Source: Polymyxa betae
Lineage: Eukaryota > Endomyxa > Phytomyxea > Plasmodiophorida > Plasmodiophoridae
Direction of reading: 5' to 3'
DNA: 22,469 nucleotides
Assembly (NCBI GenBank): GCA_003693705.1
Contig: RBZT01000867.1
Span: 1-22,469 of the forward strand
In this document: positions 1 through 8,145 of the stretch, one piece after another
Position numbering within the stretch: position 1 is the stretch's first letter
Layout: every line of letters starts with the position of its first letter
Made by a program: the position numbers and the translations under genes
The notes under the pieces: generated by a model
Database searches by the model: none
Told to the model about the DNA's origin: nothing
The model's input: the letters and a program-made list of their open reading frames with translations, nothing else

Positions 1-197
1 GTGTGGCAATCTGTCGTTCAAGCCTGAGAAGATTGCACGAAGAAATAGTGAAGATGAATCTGTATTAATTATATGCGTATTCAAGCCCTTAGTAAATCCA
101 GAAATTCATCGGAGTTGATTGATAGCCAGAGTATGCATAAATTAGAGCCATACAATATCCAATATTGTTACAAGCGTGTCAAATCCAGATTCTAGGT
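1..197. other. Left edge, no gene seen
   Basis: No open frame of interest and no recognisable coding motif. The stretch is AT-rich and leads directly into a PIF/Harbinger-like terminus at 198-214, so it is probably the interior of a non-coding or truncated element whose left end lies outside the window. That is an inference from the terminus only. Confidence 0.4.
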
Positions 198-217
198 GGT
201 ATCCAAACGCGACCTTA
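198..217 (-). repeat. PIF/Harbinger-like right terminus with TTA flank
   Basis: Read on the minus strand the end begins GGTCGCGTTTGGATACC. It is followed outside by TTA (215-217), the three-base target typical of PIF/Harbinger (TWA). The same pattern, TTA then GGGTGCGTTTGGCTATC, occurs in the opposite orientation at 4202-4221. This end therefore closes an element lying to the left. The hAT element at 222 inserted immediately beside it. Confidence 0.5.
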
Positions 218-221
218 GAGC
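214..221. repeat. hAT target-site duplication, left copy
   Basis: The octamer CTTAGAGC lies directly before the TAGGGTTG end of the hAT element. The right copy, TTTAGAGC at 2783-2790, differs at the first base only. Eight-base duplications are the hallmark of hAT insertion. Confidence 0.85.
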
Positions 222-335
222 TAGGGTTGATAAGGGGTCGGGTCGGGTCGTGTCGGGTTTTACAAATACCCAACCCGATCTGATCGGGTTGGACCCGCTG
301 TTTTCAACCTGGGTTGGACCCGGGTTGACTGGATA
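222..335 (+). repeat. hAT left terminal and subterminal repeats
   Basis: After the TAGGGTTG end come tandem GGGTCGGGTCGGGTCG units (about 235-250) and, further in, several GGGTTGGACCCG-type units (about 287-328). The same hexamer families recur at the right end in inverted form. Clustered subterminal hexamers are what hAT transposases bind in Ac-like elements; binding here is inferred. Confidence 0.75.
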
Positions 336-366
336 AAAATTAAATAAATTTTCAACGCGCGAGTTT

Positions 367-437
367 GCGGCATCCCTGAGAGACAGACTCATCAATCCAT
401 GAGCTAGCGGCATCCGTGAGAGACAGTCTCATCAATC
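367..437 (+). repeat. Direct repeat of 31 bp, period 40
   Basis: Two copies of a 31-bp unit starting GCGGCATCC (367-397 and 407-437) differ at two positions. They lie between the left subterminal repeats and the transposase start, in the likely promoter or 5' leader of the hAT gene. Confidence 0.85.
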
Positions 438-475
438 GTATACTCGTCTTCTTTTCTTATCAGAGACGTCGAGCA

Positions 476-2541
476 ATGGATTCAGAGTGTCAATTCGTTG
501 ACCCCGAGCACGTTGACGGTAGTGACGTCGGACAATGCGTTTCTAATTCTGGTGTCGAATCTGCTGCTGGATCTGTCGTAAACCAATTTATTATTACAGC
601 CAACGACGGCACTTTCAGCTGCCGACTTGTAATGCCAAGAAGAAGTCCACGCACTGGTCAGTTCGAAGTATACATCAAATTTTCGGCGTCACTTGATGAA
701 GTTCCATCCGAATGAATTCGGAAATAAGGAATTCGATTCCTCCCAATCGAAGCTCGACCATCACGGATTTTCCGGATTCAAACGAAAGTCATTGTCGAGC
801 TCGGAGTTTTCGTCTAGCGACAAGGGTTACGCCGACAAGAAGTTGGTAGATTGGATTGTTAACCATTGTCAATCTCTATCGGCCGTTGAAAATCGTGATT
901 TTCTTGAGTTCTGCAATGCTTTACGTCCGGAATACAAAATCCCTTCAAGAAGCACAATACGAACTCGTATCATTTCAAGATGGGAAGATGAAAAAGACAA
1001 AGTCCGCGAGCGAATCAGGAGCGACATTTCCCGGAAGAATCGTCGTCTAGGTTTAACAACTGATATGTGGACTTCAGCAGCAAAGCGTGGTTATATGGTG
1101 GTTACCCTTCACTACATTGATGACGATTGGGAAATGCGCTCTGTAATCGTTTCATTTATTCGTGTATTATATCCTCATACCGCTTCTCGATTGGCCGAGC
1201 ATCTCGTTAAAGCAATCGTCGAACTGGATCCATCCCTGTTTTTCTTGTGTTTGGGCCATTACTGGAGATAATGCTACAACAAACCCTGCAATGGTTACTG
1301 CTGCAAAACCTCTTCTACATGAAGAGATGTTGAAGTACGAAACCAGTATCCTTCCGTCCGAAGCGCGTGCAGAATCCGGACAAGATGGCGCGACATGTGT
1401 CAGGTTCGATCGAACTGGGTTTCAAGACGAAGTTTTTCTTGTGAGATGCTTTGCGCACAGTATTCAACTAGCGGTAATAGCAGGCCTTACATCCTGTCCA
1501 GCGATCGATGCCGCTATTGGTCGGATGCGTGATATTATCAAGAAGTTGTGTGATTCGCCAAAACTTTTAGAGTTATAACAGGACATTTGCGTTGCTGTGA
1601 AAGTTCAGTTCCGTGTTCCAATACTGGACGTGGAGTCACGCTGGAACAGTACCTATGAAATGATTTCCGTCATTATTACTTTGCGAAAACCTGCCGAAGA
1701 ACTGCTTCGCCGAATACGTGATCAGCATGAGGGCTATATCAATTTATCGATTAAGCCAAACGACCATTGTGCGCTGAAGTTTCTGTAATCTCGTGGTCGG
1801 CCCTTGAAGATTTCAAACTTTTTCTGGCGCCATTTAAGGATGCTACAGAGCTAATGTCCGGTTCAACTTATCCCACGCTTGGCATTGTTGTCCCTGCTTA
1901 TCACACGTTATCAAAACATGTAAGCCAAGCGTGCTCTTCAGATTACTATCAATTTCGCCAAACCAGTGGACGCTAAACTCAAAGAGTACAAGAATGTGAT
2001 TGTTTGTCCCCAGGTTCAACTTGCTGCTGCGCTGGACCCGCGTATTACACAGTATCTTGCATCACTTGAGATGGATACTACTTTACTGAAGAGCAATCTT
2101 GAGCTGTGTTTCCAATTGCATTATGAAGACTTCTATCTGGCAACGCAAACTGCAGCAAGTAATAGTCCGTCTGCAAGACGATCGGAATCCAGCTCGTTTT
2201 TTAGCGGCCAGATTGGGCCGAGTTCTTCTGCTGGACCTAGTACCGATGAACCGTTCATGAATGAGCTCGAACGCTGGATGAAACGCACTCCCATGGGTAC
2301 CAGTGAAAGCAGCCACAACGTCCTCATGTGGTTCAAAGTTAACGCGAGTATGTATCCACGGATCCAGCTGATGGCCCGGGATTTCCTGGGAGTTCCTGCT
2401 ACTTCAGTGCACAGCGAATGTGCATTCTCACGAACAGGAACAACAATCTCCGAGCGACGCTCGCGCTTGGGCGATGATATTGTGCAGGCCATATGTGAAC
2501 TGCAGTCATTTTATAGCTTTTCTCAATGTAAACGGTCGTAA
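476..2541 (+). pseudogene. hAT transposase, frameshifted
   Basis: Once encoded the hAT DDE transposase that cuts and inserts this element. The ATG at 476 is taken as the start because it opens the longest upstream frame inside the element; roughly 690 codons fit the family. Visible landmarks are TTDMWTS with the first Asp at 1062-1064, ITGDNATTNP with the second Asp at 1267-1269, the RCFAHSIQLAV motif near 1444, a DVESRWNSTY block near 1628-1657, and the C-terminal dimerisation block ending in VPATSVHSECAFSRTG with the catalytic Glu at 2416-2418. The reading frame shifts near 700, 1245, 1775 and 1950, and a TAA stop lies at 1576-1578 inside otherwise continuous homology. All three catalytic residues survive, but no full-length product is possible. 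No BED zinc finger is evident at the N-terminus. Confidence 0.88.
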
Positions 2542-2644
2542 TAGGAAACCCCAATCAATAATACAGCAAAAGCAGCATTTCGAGATCAGTTAGGACGGAT
2601 CATCCACGAACTTCCGAATAGTCCGGATAATTCAGCAAAATCAG

Positions 2645-2782
2645 TATGATCGGGTCCAACCCGGGTTCGACCCGAGTCAATGAAATACCCGACTCGGTCG
2701 GGTCGGGTCGAACGACTCGACCCCAACCCGACTCACCTGACCCGGGTCCGACTCGGGTCGGGTTCATTTTCCCCCAACCCTA
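2645..2782 (-). repeat. hAT right terminal and subterminal repeats
   Basis: A run of GGGTCGGGTCG, CCCGACTC and GACCCGGG units, largely the inverse of the left-end set, finishes in CAACCCTA. The array is denser and longer than on the left. Confidence 0.75.
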
Positions 2783-2790
2783 TTTAGAGC
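2783..2790. repeat. hAT target-site duplication, right copy
   Basis: TTTAGAGC follows the CAACCCTA end and matches CTTAGAGC at 214-221 in seven of eight bases. Confidence 0.85.
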
Positions 2791-2961
2791 ATGTATAGCG
2801 GAGCGCAGTTATCGTTATCGTTAAAGTTTATAAATCATTAGACCTTTCCGTATATTGAAACAGGGTTTCAGGCTATAGCTTTCCGTCATAGAGGCCAAAC
2901 TCTGTTTAGAATCTGCTTTCCGTAATTTATCATAAACTCGTTCTATCCAAACAGACTTTCT
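2791..2961. other. Leader of PIF-like gene, candidate element end
   Basis: No gene. CGGAGCGCAG at 2799-2808 is the exact inverse of CTGCGCTCCG at 4221-4230, and the pair brackets the PIF transposase, so it may be part of degraded terminal repeats. CTATCCAAAC at 2943-2952 repeats the GTTTGGATA motif of the Harbinger-like end at 198-214, also in minus orientation. Confidence 0.35.
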
Positions 2962-4157
2962 ATGATGCCTGATTCTGAGGCTAATTCTGACTTCTTTTCG
3001 GACGATTGGAATGACTCCCTTTTTGAGTCATACTCTTTTATGTACCATTCAGCAACAGCATTGCTGACTGCCTTGGATGAGATGGATGGCGACGATCAGG
3101 ACTTATTTCAACAGTCTGTTGATCCCAGCGTAGGCGTTCGTGACTTTCTGGGGTCTCTTTGGAGATGTCCTTTGATATTTAAAACTATGACAAACTTTTC
3201 GACTGACGAATTTGAAGAACTATGCCAGAAAGTTTTGCTTTATAATAGCAACAACCGCTCGATCTACGGGCGATCTTATTCGAGGAGCAGGACGTCCGCC
3301 CAAGCTGTCGCCCGATCAGCGACTGTTAAATTTTTTGATGTATTTGAAGCACGACAAAACATATGTCTTCGATGCTTGTCTGTGGAACTGGGCACGTAGC
3401 AGCGTTTGCGATGACAGCATATTCATTGCTCACTGCATTCGAATTTCTTGTGCAGATGAACTTCGTTGGCTTAACGCCAATAAAAGAAGAGCGCTTGGAA
3501 CAGTTCTGCCTCAGTTTCAGGGCTGCATAGGATTTATAGATGGAACTCTTTGCAGATCCGGAAGCCGAAAGATGATGAGCAAGAGAGAAGATGGTACAAT
3601 GGTCGGTTGAAGATGCATTGCTTCAACAATACTGTAGTTGTTGATCATAATGGTCTATGTATTTTCCTCGATCTAGGATATCCTGGATCATTTCACGACG
3701 TTAATACTCTTCGGCAGTCCGAACTCGACGAGAACTGGAGGACGTATTTCACCCATACCGATCAATATCAGGAATATGTTCCAGGAGATCGTGGCTATAT
3801 GGGTAGGTAATTGATCACGAATTTCAGGCTGTTAAATTTCAATAGCAGGGCACGACATGTATATTCTGCGGCGAATTGACAGTCGGGAACGAGCTGATGA
3901 AAACGTTCTTGGAGCCATCAATGCATTCAACAAAATGCATACGGGAGAAAGGATTGCTGTGGAATGCATGGGGTATTGGAGGGATGAAAAAGTGGAAGCG
4001 TCTCATGAAAGTGTTTGATAGCACCCGAGAAAAGTTCGCTGACATCTTTTTTGCAGCAGCAATCTTGACCAATTTCCTACATCGACGTCGACAGAATTTC
4101 CGAACAGACATTGATAATAATCGGCGCCCGGGTGTCGGATGGGGCTATGATGTCTAG
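2962..4157 (+). pseudogene. PIF/Harbinger DDE transposase (DDE_4-like), broken
   Basis: Remnant of the catalytic transposase of a PIF/Harbinger element. The first of two tandem ATGs, at 2962, is used as start. An acidic N-terminus is followed by a helix-turn-helix-like block with GRPPKLSPDQRLLNFLMYL near 3281-3340. Then come GCIGFIDGT with catalytic Asp at 3539-3541, GYPGSFHDVN with the second Asp at 3697-3699, a GDRGYMG block near 3785, and FNKMHTGERIAVE with the catalytic Glu at 3962-3964. The C-terminal helix AAILTNFL closes the domain. The frame changes near 3270, 3560, 3810 and 3965. The change near 3810 could be a short intron (see 3803-3848); the others look like indels. Harbinger elements normally need a separate Myb/SANT protein; one lies at 4396, probably from a different copy. 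Confidence 0.85.
3803..3848 (+). other. Possible 46-bp intron or indel in PIF transposase
   Basis: GT at 3803 and CAG ending at 3848 would remove a stop codon and restore the frame (46 bp leaves remainder 1). The length is short for an intron and no branch site is clear, so a simple frameshift is equally likely. Confidence 0.25.
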
Positions 4158-4201
4158 TAGTTCAGATAGAACTGACGTTTTTATAGAAACAAACATATGT
4201 A

Positions 4202-4230
4202 TTAGGGTGCGTTTGGCTATCTGCGCTCCG
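4202..4230 (+). repeat. PIF/Harbinger-like left terminus with TTA flank
   Basis: TTA (4202-4204) is followed by GGGTGCGTTTGGCTATC (4205-4221), matching in inverted orientation the end at 198-214. The motif GTTTGGAT recurs at 4305. This is read as the left end of a second Harbinger element that carried the Myb/SANT gene just downstream. No matching right end is visible downstream. Confidence 0.5.
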
Positions 4231-4395
4231 GAATTTTGCAAAAGTCCTTTCTTGCAATATTCCTGTAAAATATTGTAAGAACACGTTTTGACAAATTCCT
4301 GATCGTTTGGATGCATTGTTTGTGAATAAAAACACACAAATTTGATAGTCCGCATCGAATATCTTCTATTGTACAGTATTCTCTTTGCGACAATC

Positions 4396-4682
4396 ATGTC
4401 AAATGAAGGGCAGTTTCAGGCTCAGGTTAAGCCGGCCGTAAAACAGGATGTCGGGCGTGCTAAATGGACGGCTAACAAGCAGTTACGTCTAATGGAGCTC
4501 ATGATCGTCCAGGTGAAGTGCTAGTTCTACCATCCGCCTACATTTGTTGTTTATATTTATGCTGACATCAGGTCGCCAAAGGCGGAAAAGCAGATAACGG
4601 ATATAAGAAACAGGCTTGGCAAGCTGTAGCTGTCGCCTTTAACAAGGAATTCGGGACGAGCTATGAAATCAGGCAGTTAAAG
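4396..4682 (+). pseudogene. Myb/SANT-like DNA-binding protein of a Harbinger element, truncated, one intron
   Basis: Resembles the Myb/SANT-like family (Myb_DNA-bind_3 type) that PIF/Harbinger elements encode as the partner binding the transposon ends. Start ATG at 4396. After about 20 residues the domain begins with AKWTANKQLRLMELMIVQ. A 59-bp intron (4513-4571, GTGAAG to ATCAG, phase 0) then splits it, and it resumes with GGKADNGYKKQAWQAVAVAF and ends with FGTSYEIRQLKS. The order W..., L.ELM, G.KADNG(Y/F)K, W..V...FN, QLKS is the family signature. Sequence beyond codon 4680-4682 is no longer Myb-like; the next bases belong to a hAT fragment in another frame, so the C-terminal half is lost. 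Confidence 0.75.
4513..4571 (+). other. Spliceosomal intron, 59 bp
   Basis: The intron starts GTGAAG and ends ACATCAG. Removing it joins two halves of the Myb/SANT-like domain in phase 0 with no residue lost. The unspliced reading meets a TAG eight bases into the intron. This is the best splice evidence in the window and supports a eukaryotic origin. Confidence 0.75.
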
Positions 4683-4686
4683 TCTC

Positions 4687-4830
4687 CTGGACAACATTCC
4701 TGTTCGAATCGTTATGACAGCCGATGGCTGGTCTTCGCGGGTGATACGAGGATACTTTGTCGTTACTGCTCAATGGATTGATGTGAGATGGAAGATGAAT
4801 TCGTGTGCTCTAGATTTTCTGTACGGCACC
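4687..4830 (+). pseudogene. hAT transposase fragment (first catalytic Asp region)
   Basis: A 48-codon piece reading MTADGWSSRVIRGYFVVTAQ and ending near NSCALDFLYG. It is homologous to the TTDMWTS block of the hAT at 222-2782 (same order: (T/A)D.W(T/S)S, RGY, VV, (Y/W)ID, W(E/K)M), but clearly another family member. It starts within a few bases of the end of the Myb/SANT domain and continues in an open frame to 5289, passing into Copia-type linker. No hAT ends are visible on either side, so it arrived by deletion or recombination, not as an intact insertion. Confidence 0.7.
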
Positions 4831-5103
4831 AATCAGGACTTGGAGAAAAGGGCCGCCTCTGTGCGGACAATGTTTGATCTGTCAGATGATAACACCGACG
4901 ATACTGATCCGCGCTTTACAGACGTTGACGATGGTCACGGAGATTCTGTCGACCACGGAGTTCGTTATCAGGGCGGCACAAACGGTGACGATGACGCTCC
5001 CAGCTGCAACGATGAAGAGCTAGTCGCTCTGGGCGGCGTGATTGCTGTTGGAGCGTTGGTTCATCATCGTCGAGAAGGTACCCGCTGTGGTGCTGAACGT
5101 AAC
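4831..5103 (+). other. Acidic linker-like segment of uncertain origin
   Basis: The frame opened by the hAT fragment stays open here and is rich in Asp, Gly and Ser (DLSDDNTDDTDPRFTDVDDG). Such acidic stretches are common between integrase and RT in Copia pol, and a typical linker end follows at about 5113. The exact hAT-to-Copia joint cannot be placed by eye. Confidence 0.35.
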
Positions 5104-7306
5104 GGTTTACCTCTGAGGCGATCTGGGAGAACTCATCATCCACCACTTCGTTTTGCGGATATCAATTACGACGGCATAGCTCGTGGCGCGCGCGGTCGTG
5201 TTCGGGTTAACGAGCGTCGTCAAAAGGGCGTCGCAGCTCGAGGGAAGCCGCCAGCAACGAGGATCAACCTTCAACCACTACAATTTTAACGACCGCGACG
5301 GTGCGCACAATCGAATTACACTCTAGGTGAGAGATGCATGCATGCCGGTCGACGAGAGCATCGACAACGAGATCGCCGAAGGATCGGAGCCTGGCTCTGA
5401 TCATGACGAAAGCAGCGCGGATGATGTCAGCGAATATGTCTTTTACGATTCGCAGGAATCACACGACGGATGGACATGTTTGTGTTCGGCCAGCGGAGCG
5501 GACGACGGACTGTTCGCATTGCTGACGAGAAAAGCTTCTGAAGCGAAATCCGACCCGAATTCGGAGTTAGAGGCGCGCTCCAGCCCTGAGCGCGCGGAGG
5601 GGCATAAATCAGAACAGGAGGAGTTCCAGGCGCCGATAGACGAGGACGTCGCGGACGTAGTGGACAAGCCTTTTGATGCTGCGGTTCTTCCTAGAAAGTT
5701 CGTGTACAAGACGAAACGCGACGAAAAGGGCACGGGCGTTTGTTACAAGGCCGGGTTCGTGCCGCTAGGGTGCTGTGACCCATGGAAGGCTCTGAAGTTT
5801 GCTCCAAGGAATGCCACGCTGAGGGTGCTGATCGCGCTCGCAGCTATGATGGCCATGGACATACAGTAGCTCAACGTCAAGTGGGCGTTTCTGAATGGTG
5901 GTCTGAAGACATCAGTTTTCGTGGAGCATCTGGGGTTCGAGAAGGGCGATCCGATCAAAAAGGTCTAGCGTTTGAAGACAGCGCTATATGGTTTGGTTGA
6001 TGCGCCGCGGTTGTGGTATGAGACATTGACGCTGGTGGAATTCGGGATCGTTTGGACTCTGGAGATCCATGTCTCTATGTACTTCATGTGGACTCCATAT
6101 CGTGATTCTGGGCGTCTTCGTGGACGACTGATCGTTTGGACTCTGGAGATCCATGTCTCTATGTACTTCATGTGGACTCCATATCGTGATTCTGGGCGTC
6201 TTCGTGGACGACTTTATTCTGTGCGGGACTGAGCATTCGATGTTGAAAGAGGTGAAGACCATGCTGGGAAATGGATTTAGGACTAAAAATCTTGGGCCCG
6301 CAAGATGGTCTTTGGGGATGCGCCTACTACAAACTGACAAGGGGTACATTCTGGACCGGAATCAATATCTGAGGTTTGTATTGGGGCGCTGTCGACAATA
6401 CCTCCGGAAGACGACAGATCGTGGACGAGGACCAATGGTGCCAATGCATGTTAATTCGACTTGCGGCGTGCGAGCGCTAACGACCCGGTGGTACAGCTTC
6501 CGTTTCGAGAAGCATTGGGATCGATCGGACATTTGACGATCGGGATTCGGATCGATATTGCGTTCGCTGTGAGCGTTTTATCGAGATTTGTGGCTCGACA
6601 TTCTCAGAAGGATTGGGAAGCCGCGGTTCATTTCTAACTATATCTCAGTGGGCACCAACATGTTGGATGGGTCTACGAGAAGCGGGAAGATGTTATGCAG
6701 TTCGATCCGAAGGCATTGAACGGCATGGAATTCAGTCAGCAAGGCGGGTCAGTCGATCCGGATTCTGAAAATGATCCAGATACTTCGAAATCCGTCGGTT
6801 GTATGATCGTGACTCTGTTCGGAACGGCGGTGTCGTGGCTGTCGAAACTGCTAAGTCTGGTGGCCACGTCAAAATGCCATGCGGAATATATTTCGGCGTT
6901 CGAATGCTCACGCGAGATCGTTTGGTTAAGAGTGCTACTGAACGAGATCGGCATGGTGTTATCCGGGCCGAGTGTTTTGTTGGAGGACAACGCGGCTGTG
7001 AAGTGGACGGCTGAGACGGACGGCGATTGGGCCGAGAACAAGCATATCCGAGTGAAGCACCATTGGGAACGAGAGTGGATTCGGGAAGGGTTCCTGCGTC
7101 TGGAGACTGTGACGAGCAAAGACAATCCGTCTGATTTTTTTATCAAAGGAGCCGACGAAGTTGTGTCTGGACCTGATGATGGAACGGTCCGGTATGCGTA
7201 CGATCGGGGTTGGCGATCACTCCGATCAGGGCGGCTGTTTGGGAGATCGGTCGTGACGTTATCTACGAATACGTTCGCGTCATGCATGACACGTAATCTC
7301 AGCTAG
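5104..7306 (+). pseudogene. Copia-1 pol remnant: linker, RT and RNase H
   Basis: The 3' half of a Ty1/Copia polyprotein. In order: linker RRSGRTHHPPLRF (about 5113-5150); RT N-terminus RKFVYKTKRDEKG (about 5690-5730); a block ending ATLRVLIALAA near 5845; VKWAFLNG near 5875-5900; ALYGLVDAPRLWYE (5975-6020); the catalytic box VFVDDF (6198-6215); LGPARWSLGMRL near 6289; and RNase H (6695-7306) with TSKSVGCM, AVSWLSK, HAEYISAFE, LLEDNAAVKW and IRVKHHWERE. In-frame stops lie at 5867-5869 and near 5964, frames change several times, and an 84-bp duplication sits on the catalytic box. Gag, protease and integrase are absent. A possible polypurine tract lies near 7314-7324, but the LTR edge is not clear. 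Confidence 0.85.
6046..6213 (+). repeat. Perfect 84-bp tandem duplication over the RT catalytic box
   Basis: Copy 1 is 6046-6129 and copy 2 is 6130-6213, with no difference seen. The unit is exactly 28 codons and contains the DNA for the Phe-Val-Asp-Asp box (GACGAC at 6123-6128 and 6207-6212). Identity in an otherwise decayed gene makes it a recent event. Confidence 0.95.
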
Positions 7307-8145
7307 CAGGCCAGAGTGAGGAACTGATAATACAATCGTCTACTACGAATAGTTTTACATTATCGAAATCTTTACTATGGACTTCGTTCCAGCCAAAACG
7401 CTGCAAGTCAATTCGACTAGTTGCCTTCTTAGTCCGACGTGGTTGCAATTTCGTTGCACCCTCAAGAATGTCTCTAAGGTTTACAATCAGTTTATATAAT
7501 CAGGTATGGAGAGAGCCATCAATTGTGATGCCATCAAATTTTGCTGCAATTCATTAGCCTTTTTTGCAATTGGCATATTCTCTAATGCTGCAATTCGCTT
7601 TGGATCATGTCTAACTCCTGTGGAGCTAAAGTTTCGACCAAATAATTAACTTTTTTTAAATAAAATTAGATTGTCTCAATATTGAATTTCAAATTAAAGT
7701 TCTCGGCTAATCATGAATTGAGTAGTAGGCGTGACTCAGCATGACGTAGTGGTGTAGTTTGCGATCCCAACATCTCCATGTCTTTATTCTGCAGAATGTC
7801 TAACGCCGAACCGAATGATACTATCTTCGAGACGAATTCCAATAATCAGAATTCGTCATCATTGACAAAAACCGAAACGAACGCCGGCATTAAGAGAACG
7901 CCAGGCCGAAAACTGTGCGGTTGAGAAGCCCAAACCACGGCCCCTCCAGCCAAGCATGTAGGATAGGCGACGCGAGCGCCTGAAACGATGGCTGCCCTCG
8001 TTGGATCCAGAAGAAAATTACTGTTTTATTGCGAAACTGAGCTCTATTTCAGAAATTGACCTCACAGAGATCAATTTCCGCAATATAGATTGAACCAGAG
8101 CAAGTCGCAATCTGACTGGTGGATGTCTCGATTGCGCCACGGAGT
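7307..8145. other. Low-content stretch with one 42-codon open frame
   Basis: Probably begins with the Copia-1 3' end (purine-rich AGAGTGAGGAAC then TGATAATAC near 7312-7334), but no second LTR copy is available to confirm it. The middle is AT-rich. At 7796-7924 a small plus-strand frame (MSNAEPNDTIFETNSNNQNS at its start) ends in TGA; a second polar stretch with DRRRERLKRWLPSLDPEENY follows in another frame near 7960-8020. Together they could be the N-terminal part of a decayed gag, but there is no diagnostic motif. Confidence 0.3.

Larger units (their letters stand above)
222..2782 (+). mobile_element. hAT-superfamily DNA transposon, full length, non-autonomous by decay
   Basis: A 2,561-bp element bounded by the perfect inverted octamers TAGGGTTG (222-229) and CAACCCTA (2775-2782), and flanked by an 8-bp target-site duplication with one mismatch. 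The TAGGG-type end agrees with the known hAT terminal consensus. Inside both ends lie dense GGGTCGGGTC and GGGTTGGACCCG repeats, probably transposase binding sites. The single gene (476-2541) is a hAT transposase disrupted by several frameshifts and a stop. Both ends and the target duplication remain recognisable, so the insertion is not very ancient, yet the gene is dead. Confidence 0.9.

Noticed and set aside
235-330. Telomere-like or satellite repeat (GGGTC units)
   Set aside because: The units are irregular, appear inverted at the other end of one element and lie exactly inside the hAT termini, so they are subterminal repeats.
2133-2492. 119-codon minus-strand frame
   Set aside because: Antisense to the hAT C-terminal dimerisation region, which has clear homology on the plus strand.
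6736-7287. 183-codon minus-strand frame
   Set aside because: It is the antisense shadow of the well-supported Copia-1 RNase H on the plus strand.
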